From Flavobacterium hydrophilum (GTDB lineage: Bacteria; Bacteroidota; Bacteroidia; Flavobacteriales; Flavobacteriaceae), in NCBI RefSeq assembly GCF_003202405.1, contig NZ_QJHL01000003.1:372001-436000 (forward strand): a stretch of DNA of 64,000 nucleotides. Reading direction: 5' to 3'. The notes under the pieces were generated by a model. It searched no databases. It had not been told where the DNA came from and worked only from the letters and a program-made list of their open reading frames with translations. How positions within the stretch are numbered: position 1 is the stretch's first letter; each line of letters begins with the position of its first letter. Position numbers and translations under genes: made by a program. Positions 42,687 to 50,137 of the stretch are shown here, one piece after another.

Positions 42687-43868
42687 TTAGAAAATCATTG
42701 ATCTCAAATTTTCAACAACATTTTTAATTTCATTAGTAACAATATCTAATTCCTCAAAAGTGTTGAATTTTCCTAAAGAAATACGAATGCTATTAAATGC
42801 TTTGTTTTCATCTAGACCCATAGCTGTCAAAACATGAGAAGGCTCAATGCTTGTTGAAGTACAGGCGCTTCCATTACTTACAGCAATAAGAGGAGAATCA
42901 TTTTCTAAATTGCTTAGTCCCATAATTAAAGCTTCACTATCAGCCCCAACAAAGCAAACATTTGTCACATTATATAAACGCTGAGAAACATTTCCGTTGA
43001 TGAATGTATCTGATATTGAAAGTAATTTTGATTCAATATGATCTCTCATTGATTCTATTTTTCTATGGTTGGATTTCATCTCTTCCTTAGCTAATTCGCA
43101 AGCTTTTCCAAGTCCTACTATTCCAGGTACATTTAAAGTTCCACTTCTTAATCCTCTTTCATGTCCTCCCCCATGAAATAATGCAGGAAGTTTTACTTTA
43201 TTTTGTCTTTGTCTAACATAAAGTACTCCTACGCCTTTTGGAGCATAGATTTTATGCCCACTAAAACACAATAAGTCAATTCCTAAGTCATCAACATTTA
43301 TTTCGATTTTTCCTACCGCTTGAGTTGCATCACTCATAAAAAAAGCGCCGACGTTATGAGCTAATTCAGATATTTCTTTTATTGGTTGTAGTACTCCTGT
43401 TTCATTATTTGCATACATTATAGAGACTAAAACAGTATCTTCTCTTAAAGAATTTTTTAATTCATCCAAATTAATCAAACCATCTGATTTAACTTTTAAA
43501 TAAGTTACTTCATATCCTTTTTTTTCAAGATGTTTACAAGTGTCTAAAACTGCACTATGCTCTGTAAGAACTGTTATAATGTGTTTTCCCTTATCTGAAT
43601 AATTTTCAATAATCCCCTTTATCGAAATATTGATAGCCTCTGTTGCTCCGCTTGTAAATACAATCTCATTTGTTTCTGCGCCTATTAGGTCAGCTACTTG
43701 ATTTCGTGCTTTTTTCACAGCCTCATAAGCCCCAACTCCAAATTGATGAGTACTATTAGCATTTGCAAAATTATCCAAAAAGAAAGGGGTCATTACTTCA
43801 AAAACTCTTTTGTCAACAGGAGTAGTAGAGTTATTATCTAGATATATTAATCTTTTTTCAGTTTTCAT
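42687..43868 (-). CDS. dndA: Cysteine desulfurase DndA
   Basis: 393 residues of the NifS/IscS class V aminotransferase family. Lys206 in CFSGHKIYAPKG is the PLP lysine and Cys336 in NGSACTSTS is the persulfide-forming cysteine. HSAVLDT, YANNETGVLQP and RSGTLNVPGIVG are family motifs. It supplies sulfur to DndC. It lies beside the dnd operon but on the opposite strand, with its own upstream region, so it can be expressed separately. A housekeeping IscS/SufS could substitute for it. Confidence 0.9.
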   Translation of the reverse strand: MKTEKRLIYLDNNSTTPVDKRVFEVMTPFFLDNFANANSTHQFGVGAYEAVKKARNQVADLIGAETNEIVFTSGATEAINISIKGIIENYSDKGKHIITVLTEHSAVLDTCKHLEKKGYEVTYLKVKSDGLINLDELKNSLREDTVLVSIMYANNETGVLQPIKEISELAHNVGAFFMSDATQAVGKIEINVDDLGIDLLCFSGHKIYAPKGVGVLYVRQRQNKVKLPALFHGGGHERGLRSGTLNVPGIVGLGKACELAKEEMKSNHRKIESMRDHIESKLLSISDTFINGNVSQRLYNVTNVCFVGADSEALIMGLSNLENDSPLIAVSNGSACTSTSIEPSHVLTAMGLDENKAFNSIRISLGKFNTFEELDIVTNEIKNVVENLRSMIF

Positions 43869-43950
43869 AATTTGTAAAATAGACTCGTTTTGTTCTTTCT
43901 GTAAAGTTATGATATTATTTGGAGTTCGTTATTGATTATGTTTTTAGGAA

Positions 43951-45171
43951 TTAAAAATTAGTCAAAAAACCTGCGTTTTTTTGACGCTCATCTTTTTCAA
44001 AACTAGCAAGATAACTTTCAGTTGTTTTTAAATCGTTATGGCCTAAACTTTCACTAATGAATGCGATGTTAGTTCCTGCTCGTTTTAAAACAGTAGCAAA
44101 GCTGTGACGAGCTGTGTAAGTAGTGATGTCACCAAATCCTAAATGATTACCGATTTTTTTCATCCTAGCATTAATTCTTTTGGTCAAATCTTTAGTGATT
44201 TTTTTTATCGTTTCTGGATCTTCTTTTCCTGTCAAATAAGGGAAAATATAATTTTCTGGCTTATAAGTATTTCCCCATCGATTTATAATGGCTTCAATTT
44301 CATTTGATAATGTTGCACGAATTTCTTTTCTGTTTTTAGTTGTTCTTTCTGTTTTTTGACGAACAAAACAAATTTCACCATCTCTAATATTTTTAAATTT
44401 CAATTTGACGACATCTGCTACATTAATTCCATTGCATAAATAAATAAAAAACCATAAGTCTTTATATTTTTCTGTGGTTTCATTACCATCAGTAAATCTA
44501 ATAACTTTTCCAAGTTGCTCTAATGTTAAAGCTTTTTTGTTTCCCTCACTTGTAGGGATTTCATATTTACCCTTGCCAAATGGATATTGTGTATCTTTTA
44601 TTATTCCAGCTTTTTTTGCATCATTCATTATAGTTCTGATCTCTCTCATATGAAATCCTACCGTTGCATGTTTTTTATCAATTAACATGTGTTTCTCGTA
44701 TCTCTTAAGCCATTCAATAGATATTGTGTCGAATGATAGATTCTTACCCCCAAAATGTTCTATATTACTTAGGACATTTTTAGAAATCGCCATTGATCCA
44801 ATTCTATCATCTCTTCGTAAATTTTCAATTCTGGCTAAAAGTGCATTATTTACATTTGATCCATTTGCTTTGCTTAATCTTAAGTTAAGAGCATCAAATG
44901 AAAATTCTCCTTTTTCTGCTAGATTTTCAACATTTGTTTTGACAAGAGAAAAACTATTTTCTATACTTTCTCGGGTTTCTTTAAGTAACCTGCTTTTACT
45001 TGAGGGTAAAAGATTCCATTCTTCAATGGTTAAATCTTTACCGGTTGAATAATGCTTTCTAACTCTTTTGTAAGTGACACGTATCTTAATTGGGAAGGAT
45101 CCTTTTTTGTTTTGTTTTCTTTTATCTAGTATAGACGCAACAGTAATCCCGTCTTTTGAGTAGCTAAACAT
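43951..45171 (-). CDS. int: Tyrosine recombinase (integrase) of the element
   Basis: 406 residues. An N-terminal Arm-like domain (SKDGITVASILDKRKQNKKGSFPIKIRVTYKRVRKHYSTG) and a SAM-like core-binding domain precede the catalytic domain. The box II residues are in YTARHSFATVLKRAG, LGHNDLKTT provides the second His and ESYL the nucleophilic Tyr. The first Arg position (LCNGINVADVVKLKF) is replaced, as is common in Bacteroidota integrases. It is adjacent to the right att copy, as expected for the enzyme that inserted the island. Confidence 0.95.
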   Translation of the reverse strand: MFSYSKDGITVASILDKRKQNKKGSFPIKIRVTYKRVRKHYSTGKDLTIEEWNLLPSSKSRLLKETRESIENSFSLVKTNVENLAEKGEFSFDALNLRLSKANGSNVNNALLARIENLRRDDRIGSMAISKNVLSNIEHFGGKNLSFDTISIEWLKRYEKHMLIDKKHATVGFHMREIRTIMNDAKKAGIIKDTQYPFGKGKYEIPTSEGNKKALTLEQLGKVIRFTDGNETTEKYKDLWFFIYLCNGINVADVVKLKFKNIRDGEICFVRQKTERTTKNRKEIRATLSNEIEAIINRWGNTYKPENYIFPYLTGKEDPETIKKITKDLTKRINARMKKIGNHLGFGDITTYTARHSFATVLKRAGTNIAFISESLGHNDLKTTESYLASFEKDERQKNAGFLTNF

Positions 45172-45187
45172 AGTTGGTATTTATTTT

Positions 45188-45204
45188 GTGTGTTCGGAAC
45201 ACAC
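45188..45204. promoter_or_regulatory. Perfect palindrome before the integrase start
   Basis: GTGTGTTC-G-GAACACAC is an 8-1-8 perfect palindrome 17 bases upstream of the integrase ATG. It overlaps the right arm repeat at 45200-45217. It could be an operator coupling integrase expression to integrase or excisionase binding. Confidence 0.55.
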
Positions 45205-45217
45205 AGATTGCACACAA
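45200..45217. repeat. Right subterminal 18-bp repeat (candidate integrase arm site)
   Basis: Identical to 27250-27267 and in the same orientation. It lies 124 bases inside the right att core. Confidence 0.7.
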
Positions 45218-45341
45218 AAATAGCAGAAAAATGAAAATGGGAGTAGAAAAAAGAAAAGCATTTTGCTATATTCGTCTTGATATAGAATACGTTGGCAGAC
45301 CTTTGAAAATAAAGGAAAATGAAAGAAAACAGACGAGTTAC
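45218..45341. other. Non-coding attachment-arm DNA
   Basis: Between the arm repeat and the att core I see no gene and no further strong repeat. It is AT-rich and probably part of the recombination complex site. Confidence 0.4.
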
Positions 45342-45387
45342 GACTCATAATCAGGTGGTCCCTGGTTCGAGCCCAGGTGGGACCACT
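45342..45387 (+). repeat. attR: 46-bp copy of the tRNA 3' end
   Basis: An exact copy of 27148-27193. It contains only the anticodon-to-3'-end part of the tRNA and no 5' half, so it is not a gene. It marks the right border of the element. Confidence 0.96.
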
Positions 45388-45394
45388 TTTAGAA

Positions 45395-45428
45395 AAAAAG
45401 CTTCATAATTATTATGAAGCTTTTTTTG
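45395..45428 (+). terminator. Displaced native tRNA terminator
   Basis: AAAAAAGCTTCATAA pairs with TTATGAAGCTTTTTT and is followed by T residues. It stands directly behind the right tRNA fragment, where the terminator of the tRNA would have been before integration. Confidence 0.75.
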
Positions 45429-45553
45429 TTTCGTGTTTTTTTTAAAATAAAAAGCTATACATTTGTGTTGGATTTTGTGAAAGAACCACGCTTTTGCTAA
45501 AAGTCTGTAAATCAAATTTAAAGTAAACTAAGATTTAATATATTTCGTTTTTT

Positions 45554-45775
45554 ATGAAAATGATAAATAAAATTTTGACTGTTTTTTTTGTGTTATTTGG
45601 GAGTTTGAATCTTTTTGCGGCTCCTGCAGCTCCTGCGGCTCCTGCGGCTCCTGGTCCCCCACAACCTCCTGCGTCAATTGATGGTAATGCCTTGTTGATA
45701 TTGGTATTAGCAGCAATTTTATTAGGAATATATGTGATATATAAACATAAGTTAAAAACAAAAGCTTCAGTATAA
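45554..45775 (+). CDS. Small Pro/Ala-rich membrane protein
   Basis: 73 residues. A signal-like segment (INKILTVFFVLFGSLNLFA) is followed by a low-complexity AAPAAPAAPAAPGPPQPP linker. One transmembrane helix (ALLILVLAAILLGIYVIY) and a basic tail (KHKLKTK) follow. Small proteins of this layout are common in flavobacteria, with no known function. Its last codons form the left arm of a terminator. Confidence 0.7.
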   Translation: MKMINKILTVFFVLFGSLNLFAAPAAPAAPAAPGPPQPPASIDGNALLILVLAAILLGIYVIYKHKLKTKASV

Positions 45776-45792
45776 ACTGAAGCTTTTGTTTT
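45755..45792. terminator. 17-bp terminator containing the stop codon in its loop
   Basis: AAAACAAAAGCTTCAGT pairs perfectly with ACTGAAGCTTTTGTTTT. The four-base loop ATAA contains the TAA stop of the small membrane protein. It serves that gene and, on the other strand, the convergent riboflavin synthase gene. Confidence 0.85.
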
Positions 45793-45805
45793 ATAAAAAA
45801 GATTT

Positions 45806-46396
45806 TTATTTGTTGATGGAGTAAAGCCTTGAAATGTATTTTCCTACTACATCAAATTCTAAATTTATTTTTGTTCCAATTTTGAAATTTTTGAAATTTG
45901 TATTTTCAAAAGTATAAGGTATTATAGAAACACTAAATTGGTTTGTTTTAGAGTTTACTACTGTTAAGCTAACTCCATTTACAGTTATCGAGCCTTTTTC
46001 TATAGTAATATTGCTTAGGCTTTTGTCATATTCAAAAGTGTAATTCCAGCTTCCGTTGGCTTCTTCAATTTTTATGCAGGTTCCCGTTTGGTCTACATGA
46101 CCTTGTACAATATGTCCGTCGAGCCGGTCGCCAAGTTTCATTCCTCTTTCTAAATTGACTATGTCTTCGGTTTTCCAGTCTCCAATATTTGTTTTCAAAA
46201 TGGTTTCCTCAATAGCAGTTACAGTATAAAAAGAATCTTTTATGGCGACAACGGTTAGGCAGATTCCGTTATGGGATACACTTTGATCAATTTTTAATTC
46301 GTTTGTGATAGAAGAATCGACCGTAATGTGAAGATTGTTTTGGTCTTTTTTTATTTCGTGAATCCTTCCTAAGGTTTCTATGATTCCTGTGAACAT
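45806..46396 (-). CDS. ribE: Riboflavin synthase alpha chain
   Basis: 196 residues built from two similar lumazine-binding domains. The N-terminal MFTGIIETLG, VSHNGICLTVV in the first domain, GHIVQGHVDQTG between them, and GSITVNGVSLTVV in the second are diagnostic. The enzyme dismutates two molecules of 6,7-dimethyl-8-ribityllumazine to riboflavin. It is divergent from pdxA. Confidence 0.96.
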   Translation of the reverse strand: MFTGIIETLGRIHEIKKDQNNLHITVDSSITNELKIDQSVSHNGICLTVVAIKDSFYTVTAIEETILKTNIGDWKTEDIVNLERGMKLGDRLDGHIVQGHVDQTGTCIKIEEANGSWNYTFEYDKSLSNITIEKGSITVNGVSLTVVNSKTNQFSVSIIPYTFENTNFKNFKIGTKINLEFDVVGKYISRLYSINK

Positions 46397-46453
46397 TGTT
46401 GGTTTTATTTACTAAATTTGCACATCAAAATTAGTAATAAATAATTGGAGCTC

Positions 46454-47503
46454 ATGAATAAAAAAGCAGAAAATATAATTGTTGGGATTTCGATTGGAGA
46501 TTTAAACGGTATTGGAAGCGAAGTTATATTAAAAACATTCGAAGATTCCCGAATGTTGGAATTGTGTACGCCTGTTATTTTTGCAAATGCCAAAATACTC
46601 TCTTTCGTTAAAAAAAGCTTTACGTCAACAGTTCAGTTTCATGGAGTTGACAAGTTAGATCAGGTTGTGCCTGGTAAACTAAATGTTTTAAATCTTTGGA
46701 GGGAAAGTGTTGATGTAAATTTAGGTACAAACAATGAGAAAATAGGGGAGTATGCTATAAAATCATTTGTAGCAGCTACAAAAGCCTTGAAAGATGGTGA
46801 GATTGATGTTTTGGTGACGGCTCCTATAAATAAATATAATATTCAGTCAGAAGATTTTAAATTTCCGGGTCATACAGATTATCTGGATCAGGAATTAGAA
46901 GGGAATGCATTAATGATGATGGTTCATGATGACTTAAGGGTTGGCTTGCTGACAGATCATGTTCCTTTAAATGAGGTCTCTTCTCATTTGACTGAAGAAT
47001 TAATTACAAGAAAAATTGAAACGATTAAAAAATCGCTAATTCAGGATTTTAGTATTGTAAAGCCTAAAATTGCTGTATTAAGTTTAAATCCGCATGCCGG
47101 CGATGGAGGCGTTATAGGGAAAGAGGATGATTTAGTGTTAAAGCCTGCTTTAAAGAAAATATTTGATGCCGGAACTATGGTTTTTGGTCCTTTTCCTGCA
47201 GATGGTTTTTTTGGAAGCGGTCAGTATGAAAAATATGATGCTGTAGTGGCGACATATCATGATCAGGGATTGATTCCGTTTAAAACGTTATCATTTGGAA
47301 AAGGGGTGAATTATAGTGCAGGTTTGAATAGGGTGAGAACCTCGCCTGATCACGGTACAGCTTATGATATAGCGGGTAAAGACATGGCAGATTATAATTC
47401 ATTTAAAGAGGCTGTGTATCTGGCAATTGATATTTTTCGTTCGCGTAATCTATATGAAGAGATTAGTGCAAAACCTCTTAAAATAAAAGAAAAACAGTTA
47501 TAA
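46454..47503 (+). CDS. pdxA: 4-hydroxythreonine-4-phosphate dehydrogenase
   Basis: 349 residues from the ATG at 46454. An in-frame TTG nine bases upstream is less likely. ISIGDLNGIGSEV is the N-terminal family motif. Metal-binding histidines are in FPGHTDYL, LLTDHVPL and ATYHDQGLIPFK. The enzyme makes the pyridoxal-5-phosphate precursor 3-amino-2-oxopropyl phosphate in the DXP-dependent route. It precedes the DUF177-rpmF-fabH-acc cluster, an arrangement common in flavobacteria. Confidence 0.95.
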   Translation: MNKKAENIIVGISIGDLNGIGSEVILKTFEDSRMLELCTPVIFANAKILSFVKKSFTSTVQFHGVDKLDQVVPGKLNVLNLWRESVDVNLGTNNEKIGEYAIKSFVAATKALKDGEIDVLVTAPINKYNIQSEDFKFPGHTDYLDQELEGNALMMMVHDDLRVGLLTDHVPLNEVSSHLTEELITRKIETIKKSLIQDFSIVKPKIAVLSLNPHAGDGGVIGKEDDLVLKPALKKIFDAGTMVFGPFPADGFFGSGQYEKYDAVVATYHDQGLIPFKTLSFGKGVNYSAGLNRVRTSPDHGTAYDIAGKDMADYNSFKEAVYLAIDIFRSRNLYEEISAKPLKIKEKQL

Positions 47504-47546
47504 ACAAAAAAAGGTGAATAAGATTATTAGTTTTATAATAATTTTA

Positions 47547-47554
47547 TATCTTTG
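47547..47554 (+). promoter_or_regulatory. TATCTTTG -7 promoter element
   Basis: An exact TAnnTTTG match followed by CACCCC. This is typical of strong ribosomal-protein promoters in Bacteroidota. It lies 56 bases before the DUF177 gene. Confidence 0.65.
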
Positions 47555-47609
47555 CACCCCAATTCAGGTATCTGAGTTTTAGAACCTAATTGTAAAAATT
47601 GATGTTGAA

Positions 47610-48152
47610 ATGAGCAAATCAAAAGAATTTTTAATTCCTTTCGTGGGATTAAAGCTGGGAAAACACCATTTTGAGTATCAAATAAGTAAGAAGTTCTTTG
47701 AGGACTTTGATTATGATGAATTTCAAAGTTCAGATATCAAAGTAAGTTTAGTTTTAGATAAAAAAGCTAATATGCTGGAACTGGATTTTAAACATAAAGG
47801 AACTGTAAATGTGCCTTGTGATTTAACCAGTGAAGATTTTGATTTACCTGTAAAAGGAAAGATGAAGCTTATCGTTCGTTTTGGAGATGAATTCAATAAT
47901 GATAACGAAGAGCTGCTGATTGTGCCTCACGGTGAATTTGAAATAGATGTTGCGCAATATATTTATGAAATGATTGCACTGTCTATTCCGCTAAAACGAG
48001 TTCATCCAGGTGTGAAAGACGGAAGTTTGCAAACTGAAGCCCTCGCAAAGCTAAATGAATTAAAGGTTAAAGAAACAAAAGAAGAGAGTAAACAAGAAGA
48101 AGATATTGACCCGCGTTGGGACAAATTAAAAAAACTATTAACGGATAAATAA
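47610..48152 (+). CDS. DUF177 (YceD-like) family protein
   Basis: 180 residues. VPCDLTSEDFDLPVKGKMKLIVRF and the segment around LPLKRVHPG (here SIPLKRVHPG) followed by DPRWDKLKKLL are hallmarks of the YceD/DUF177 family. In many bacteria this gene is paired with rpmF, as here, with nine bases between them. In plants and E. coli relatives are linked to 23S rRNA processing or accumulation. The C-terminus is highly charged. Confidence 0.9.
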   Translation: MSKSKEFLIPFVGLKLGKHHFEYQISKKFFEDFDYDEFQSSDIKVSLVLDKKANMLELDFKHKGTVNVPCDLTSEDFDLPVKGKMKLIVRFGDEFNNDNEELLIVPHGEFEIDVAQYIYEMIALSIPLKRVHPGVKDGSLQTEALAKLNELKVKETKEESKQEEDIDPRWDKLKKLLTDK

Positions 48153-48161
48153 TATAGTAAA

Positions 48162-48356
48162 ATGGCACATCCTAAGAGAAAAATCTCGAAAACAAGAAGA
48201 GATAAGAGAAGAACACATTATAAAGCTACTGTAGCTCAAATCGCTACATGTCCTATTACTGGAGAAGCACATTTATACCACAGAGCTTACTGGCATGAAG
48301 GTAAAATGTATTACAGAGGGCAAGTTGTTATCGATAAATCTGAAGCGGTTGCTTAA
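48162..48356 (+). CDS. rpmF: 50S ribosomal protein L32
   Basis: 64 residues: [20 protein letters not shown] is the L32 N-terminus and the chain continues with [16 protein letters not shown]. Only one Cys is visible, so this is the zinc-independent form. The gene is co-transcribed with DUF177 and closed by a terminator. Confidence 0.97.
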   Translation: MAHPKRKISKTRRDKRRTHYKATVAQIATCPITGEAHLYHRAYWHEGKMYYRGQVVIDKSEAVA

Positions 48357-48379
48357 TACGTTTTTGTAAATTATACTGG

Positions 48380-48407
48380 AACTCTCACATAGTGAGAGTT
48401 TTTTTTG
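48380..48407 (+). terminator. Terminator after rpmF
   Basis: ACTCTCAC pairs with GTGAGAGT around a three-base loop, followed by a T run. Confidence 0.85.
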
Positions 48408-48528
48408 TTGGTTATAATTTTTGTTTTTTAGGAAAATATAGACAAATTCGCTTCGTTTTTTTTTGTAATTTTCAAGTCTTTTAAAAATTTTTCAAATAGC
48501 AGTATTTGAAAGGAAATAATAGAATATA

Positions 48529-49527
48529 ATGAATACAATCACAGCCGCAATTACCGCTGTCGGAGGATACGTTCCTGACTTTGTACTTTCGAACAAAGTA
48601 TTAGAAACAATGGTTGATACCAATGACGAATGGATTACCACTCGTACCGGAATTAAAGAAAGAAGAATTCTTAAAGATGAAAATAAAGGAACATCTTATT
48701 TAGCTATAAAAGCTGCACAGGATTTAATAGCAAAAGGCAATATTGATCCATTAGAGATTGATATGGTAATAATGGCAACGGCGACACCGGACATGATGGT
48801 GGCTGCAACAGGGGTTTATGTTGCAACGGAAATTGGAGCTATAAATGCATTTGCATACGATTTGCAGGCTGCATGCTCAAGTTTCTTGTACGGAATGTCA
48901 ACAGCTGCTGCTTATATCCAGTCTGGGCGTTACAAAAAAGTATTATTGATTGGTGCTGATAAAATGTCATCAATTGTAGATTATACAGACAGATCTACCT
49001 GTATTATTTTTGGTGATGGAGCAGGAGCAGTTTTGTTCGAACCAAACTATGAAGGTTTAGGTTTGCAGGATGAATATTTACGTAGCGATGGCGTAGGCCG
49101 TGACTTTCTTAAAATCCCTGCGGGAGGTTCTTTAATCCCTGCTACTGAAGAGACCATTAAAAACAGACAGCACAATATTATGCAGGATGGTAAGACAGTA
49201 TTTAAATATGCTGTTACCAATATGGCTGATGCAAGTGAATTAATTTTGCAAAGAAATAATTTAACAAAAGAAGATGTGAGCTGGTTAGTACCACATCAGG
49301 CAAACAGACGTATTATTGATGCTACCGCTGGCAGGTTAGATCTTGAAGAGTCTAAAGTACTTGTGAATATCGAAAGATATGGAAATACAACTTCAGGAAC
49401 ATTACCATTAGTATTGGCTGATTTTGAGCACAAGCTTAAAAAAGGAGATAATGTTATTTTTGCTGCATTTGGTGGTGGATTCACTTGGGGATCTATTTAC
49501 CTGAAATGGGCTTACGATAAGAAATAA
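48529..49527 (+). CDS. fabH: Beta-ketoacyl-ACP synthase III
   Basis: 332 residues. The catalytic triad is Cys116 (DLQAACSSFLYG), His in VPHQANRRI and Asn in YGNTTSG. TNDEWITTRTGIKERR is the family's N-terminal motif. It condenses acyl-CoA with malonyl-ACP to start fatty acid synthesis. It is followed 23 bases later by accB, so the acetyl-CoA carboxylase genes share its transcript. Confidence 0.96.
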   Translation: MNTITAAITAVGGYVPDFVLSNKVLETMVDTNDEWITTRTGIKERRILKDENKGTSYLAIKAAQDLIAKGNIDPLEIDMVIMATATPDMMVAATGVYVATEIGAINAFAYDLQAACSSFLYGMSTAAAYIQSGRYKKVLLIGADKMSSIVDYTDRSTCIIFGDGAGAVLFEPNYEGLGLQDEYLRSDGVGRDFLKIPAGGSLIPATEETIKNRQHNIMQDGKTVFKYAVTNMADASELILQRNNLTKEDVSWLVPHQANRRIIDATAGRLDLEESKVLVNIERYGNTTSGTLPLVLADFEHKLKKGDNVIFAAFGGGFTWGSIYLKWAYDKK

Positions 49528-49550
49528 ATTAAAACTAAAAACGAATCATT

Positions 49551-50039
49551 ATGGATTTAAAAGAAATTCAAAACCTAATCAAATTTGTTGCAAATTCGGG
49601 AGTTGCAGAGGTTAAGTTAGAAATGGATGATGTAAAGATCACTATTAGAACAACTTTGGAAACAAATGTAACTGAAGCTACTTACGTTCAGCAATTACCT
49701 GCTCAGGCAGCGTTGCCACAAGCAGTTGCGCCTCAGCAAACAGCACCGGTTGTTGTGAATGTAAATACAGAAACGCCGGCTGCAGCTGAAAATTCTAAAT
49801 TCATTACTATAAAATCTCCTATTATCGGAACATTCTATAGAAAACCATCTCCGGATAAACCAGTTTTTACTGAAGTAGGAACTACTATTGCAAAAGGTGA
49901 TGTTCTTTGTGTAATTGAAGCGATGAAATTATTCAATGAAATCGAATCGGAAGTTTCAGGTAAAATTGTGAAAATTCTTGTTGACGATATGTCTCCTGTA
50001 GAATTTGATCAACCTTTATTTTTAGTTGATCCATCTTAA
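49551..50039 (+). CDS. accB: Biotin carboxyl carrier protein of acetyl-CoA carboxylase
   Basis: 162 residues. The N-terminal helix pair leads into an Ala/Pro/Gln-rich linker (about 47-80). The biotinyl domain is at 85-160 with Lys126 in the EAMKLFNEIE motif as biotin site. It carries carboxybiotin between biotin carboxylase and carboxyltransferase. accC follows after a 98-base spacer with inverted simple-sequence units. Confidence 0.96.
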   Translation: MDLKEIQNLIKFVANSGVAEVKLEMDDVKITIRTTLETNVTEATYVQQLPAQAALPQAVAPQQTAPVVVNVNTETPAAAENSKFITIKSPIIGTFYRKPSPDKPVFTEVGTTIAKGDVLCVIEAMKLFNEIESEVSGKIVKILVDDMSPVEFDQPLFLVDPS

Positions 50040-50041
50040 TT

Positions 50042-50127
50042 TTAGATCGTTAGATTGTTAGATTTTAGACTTTTTTGAAAGTGCTTAAAATCTAATCATC
50101 CAATTATCTAATTATCTAATTATCTAA
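50042..50127. repeat. Inverted TTAGAT/ATCTAA block between accB and accC
   Basis: TTAGAT units at 50042-50047, 50050-50055 and 50058-50063 face ATCTAA units at 50090-50095, 50106-50111, 50114-50119 and 50122-50127. The transcript can form a long hairpin. The design, though not the sequence, matches the block between sdhA and sdhB. Confidence 0.65.
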
Positions 50128-50137
50128 TTTTAAAAAG

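Larger units (their letters stand above)
27194..45387. mobile_element. tRNA-integrated element carrying a Dnd island
   Basis: An element of about 18.2 kb between two 46-bp att copies. It encodes a tyrosine integrase at the right end, an excisionase-like HTH protein and primase/helicase genes at the left end, and cargo including a phosphorothioation operon. No relaxase, coupling ATPase or T4SS genes are visible, and no capsid genes. It is therefore a non-conjugative integrative island that is perhaps mobilised or replicated with help. Inner 18-bp repeats near both ends are likely integrase arm sites. Confidence 0.93.

Noticed and set aside
42687..43868. Housekeeping iscS instead of dndA
   Set aside because: It lies inside the element next to the dnd operon and away from any isc or suf genes, so assignment as dndA is preferred. 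The sequence alone cannot exclude exchangeability.
45342..45387. Second tRNA gene
   Set aside because: Only the 3' 46 bases are present. The acceptor 5' strand and D arm are missing, so it is an att duplication and not a gene.
27194..45387. A prophage or conjugative transposon
   Set aside because: No capsid, terminase, portal, tail, relaxase, TraG or other transfer genes were found among the encoded proteins.
45617..45680. Phase-variable microsatellite in the Ala/Pro-rich linker
   Set aside because: The GCTCCTGC-type units are imperfect codon repeats of a multiple of three, so length changes would not alter the frame.
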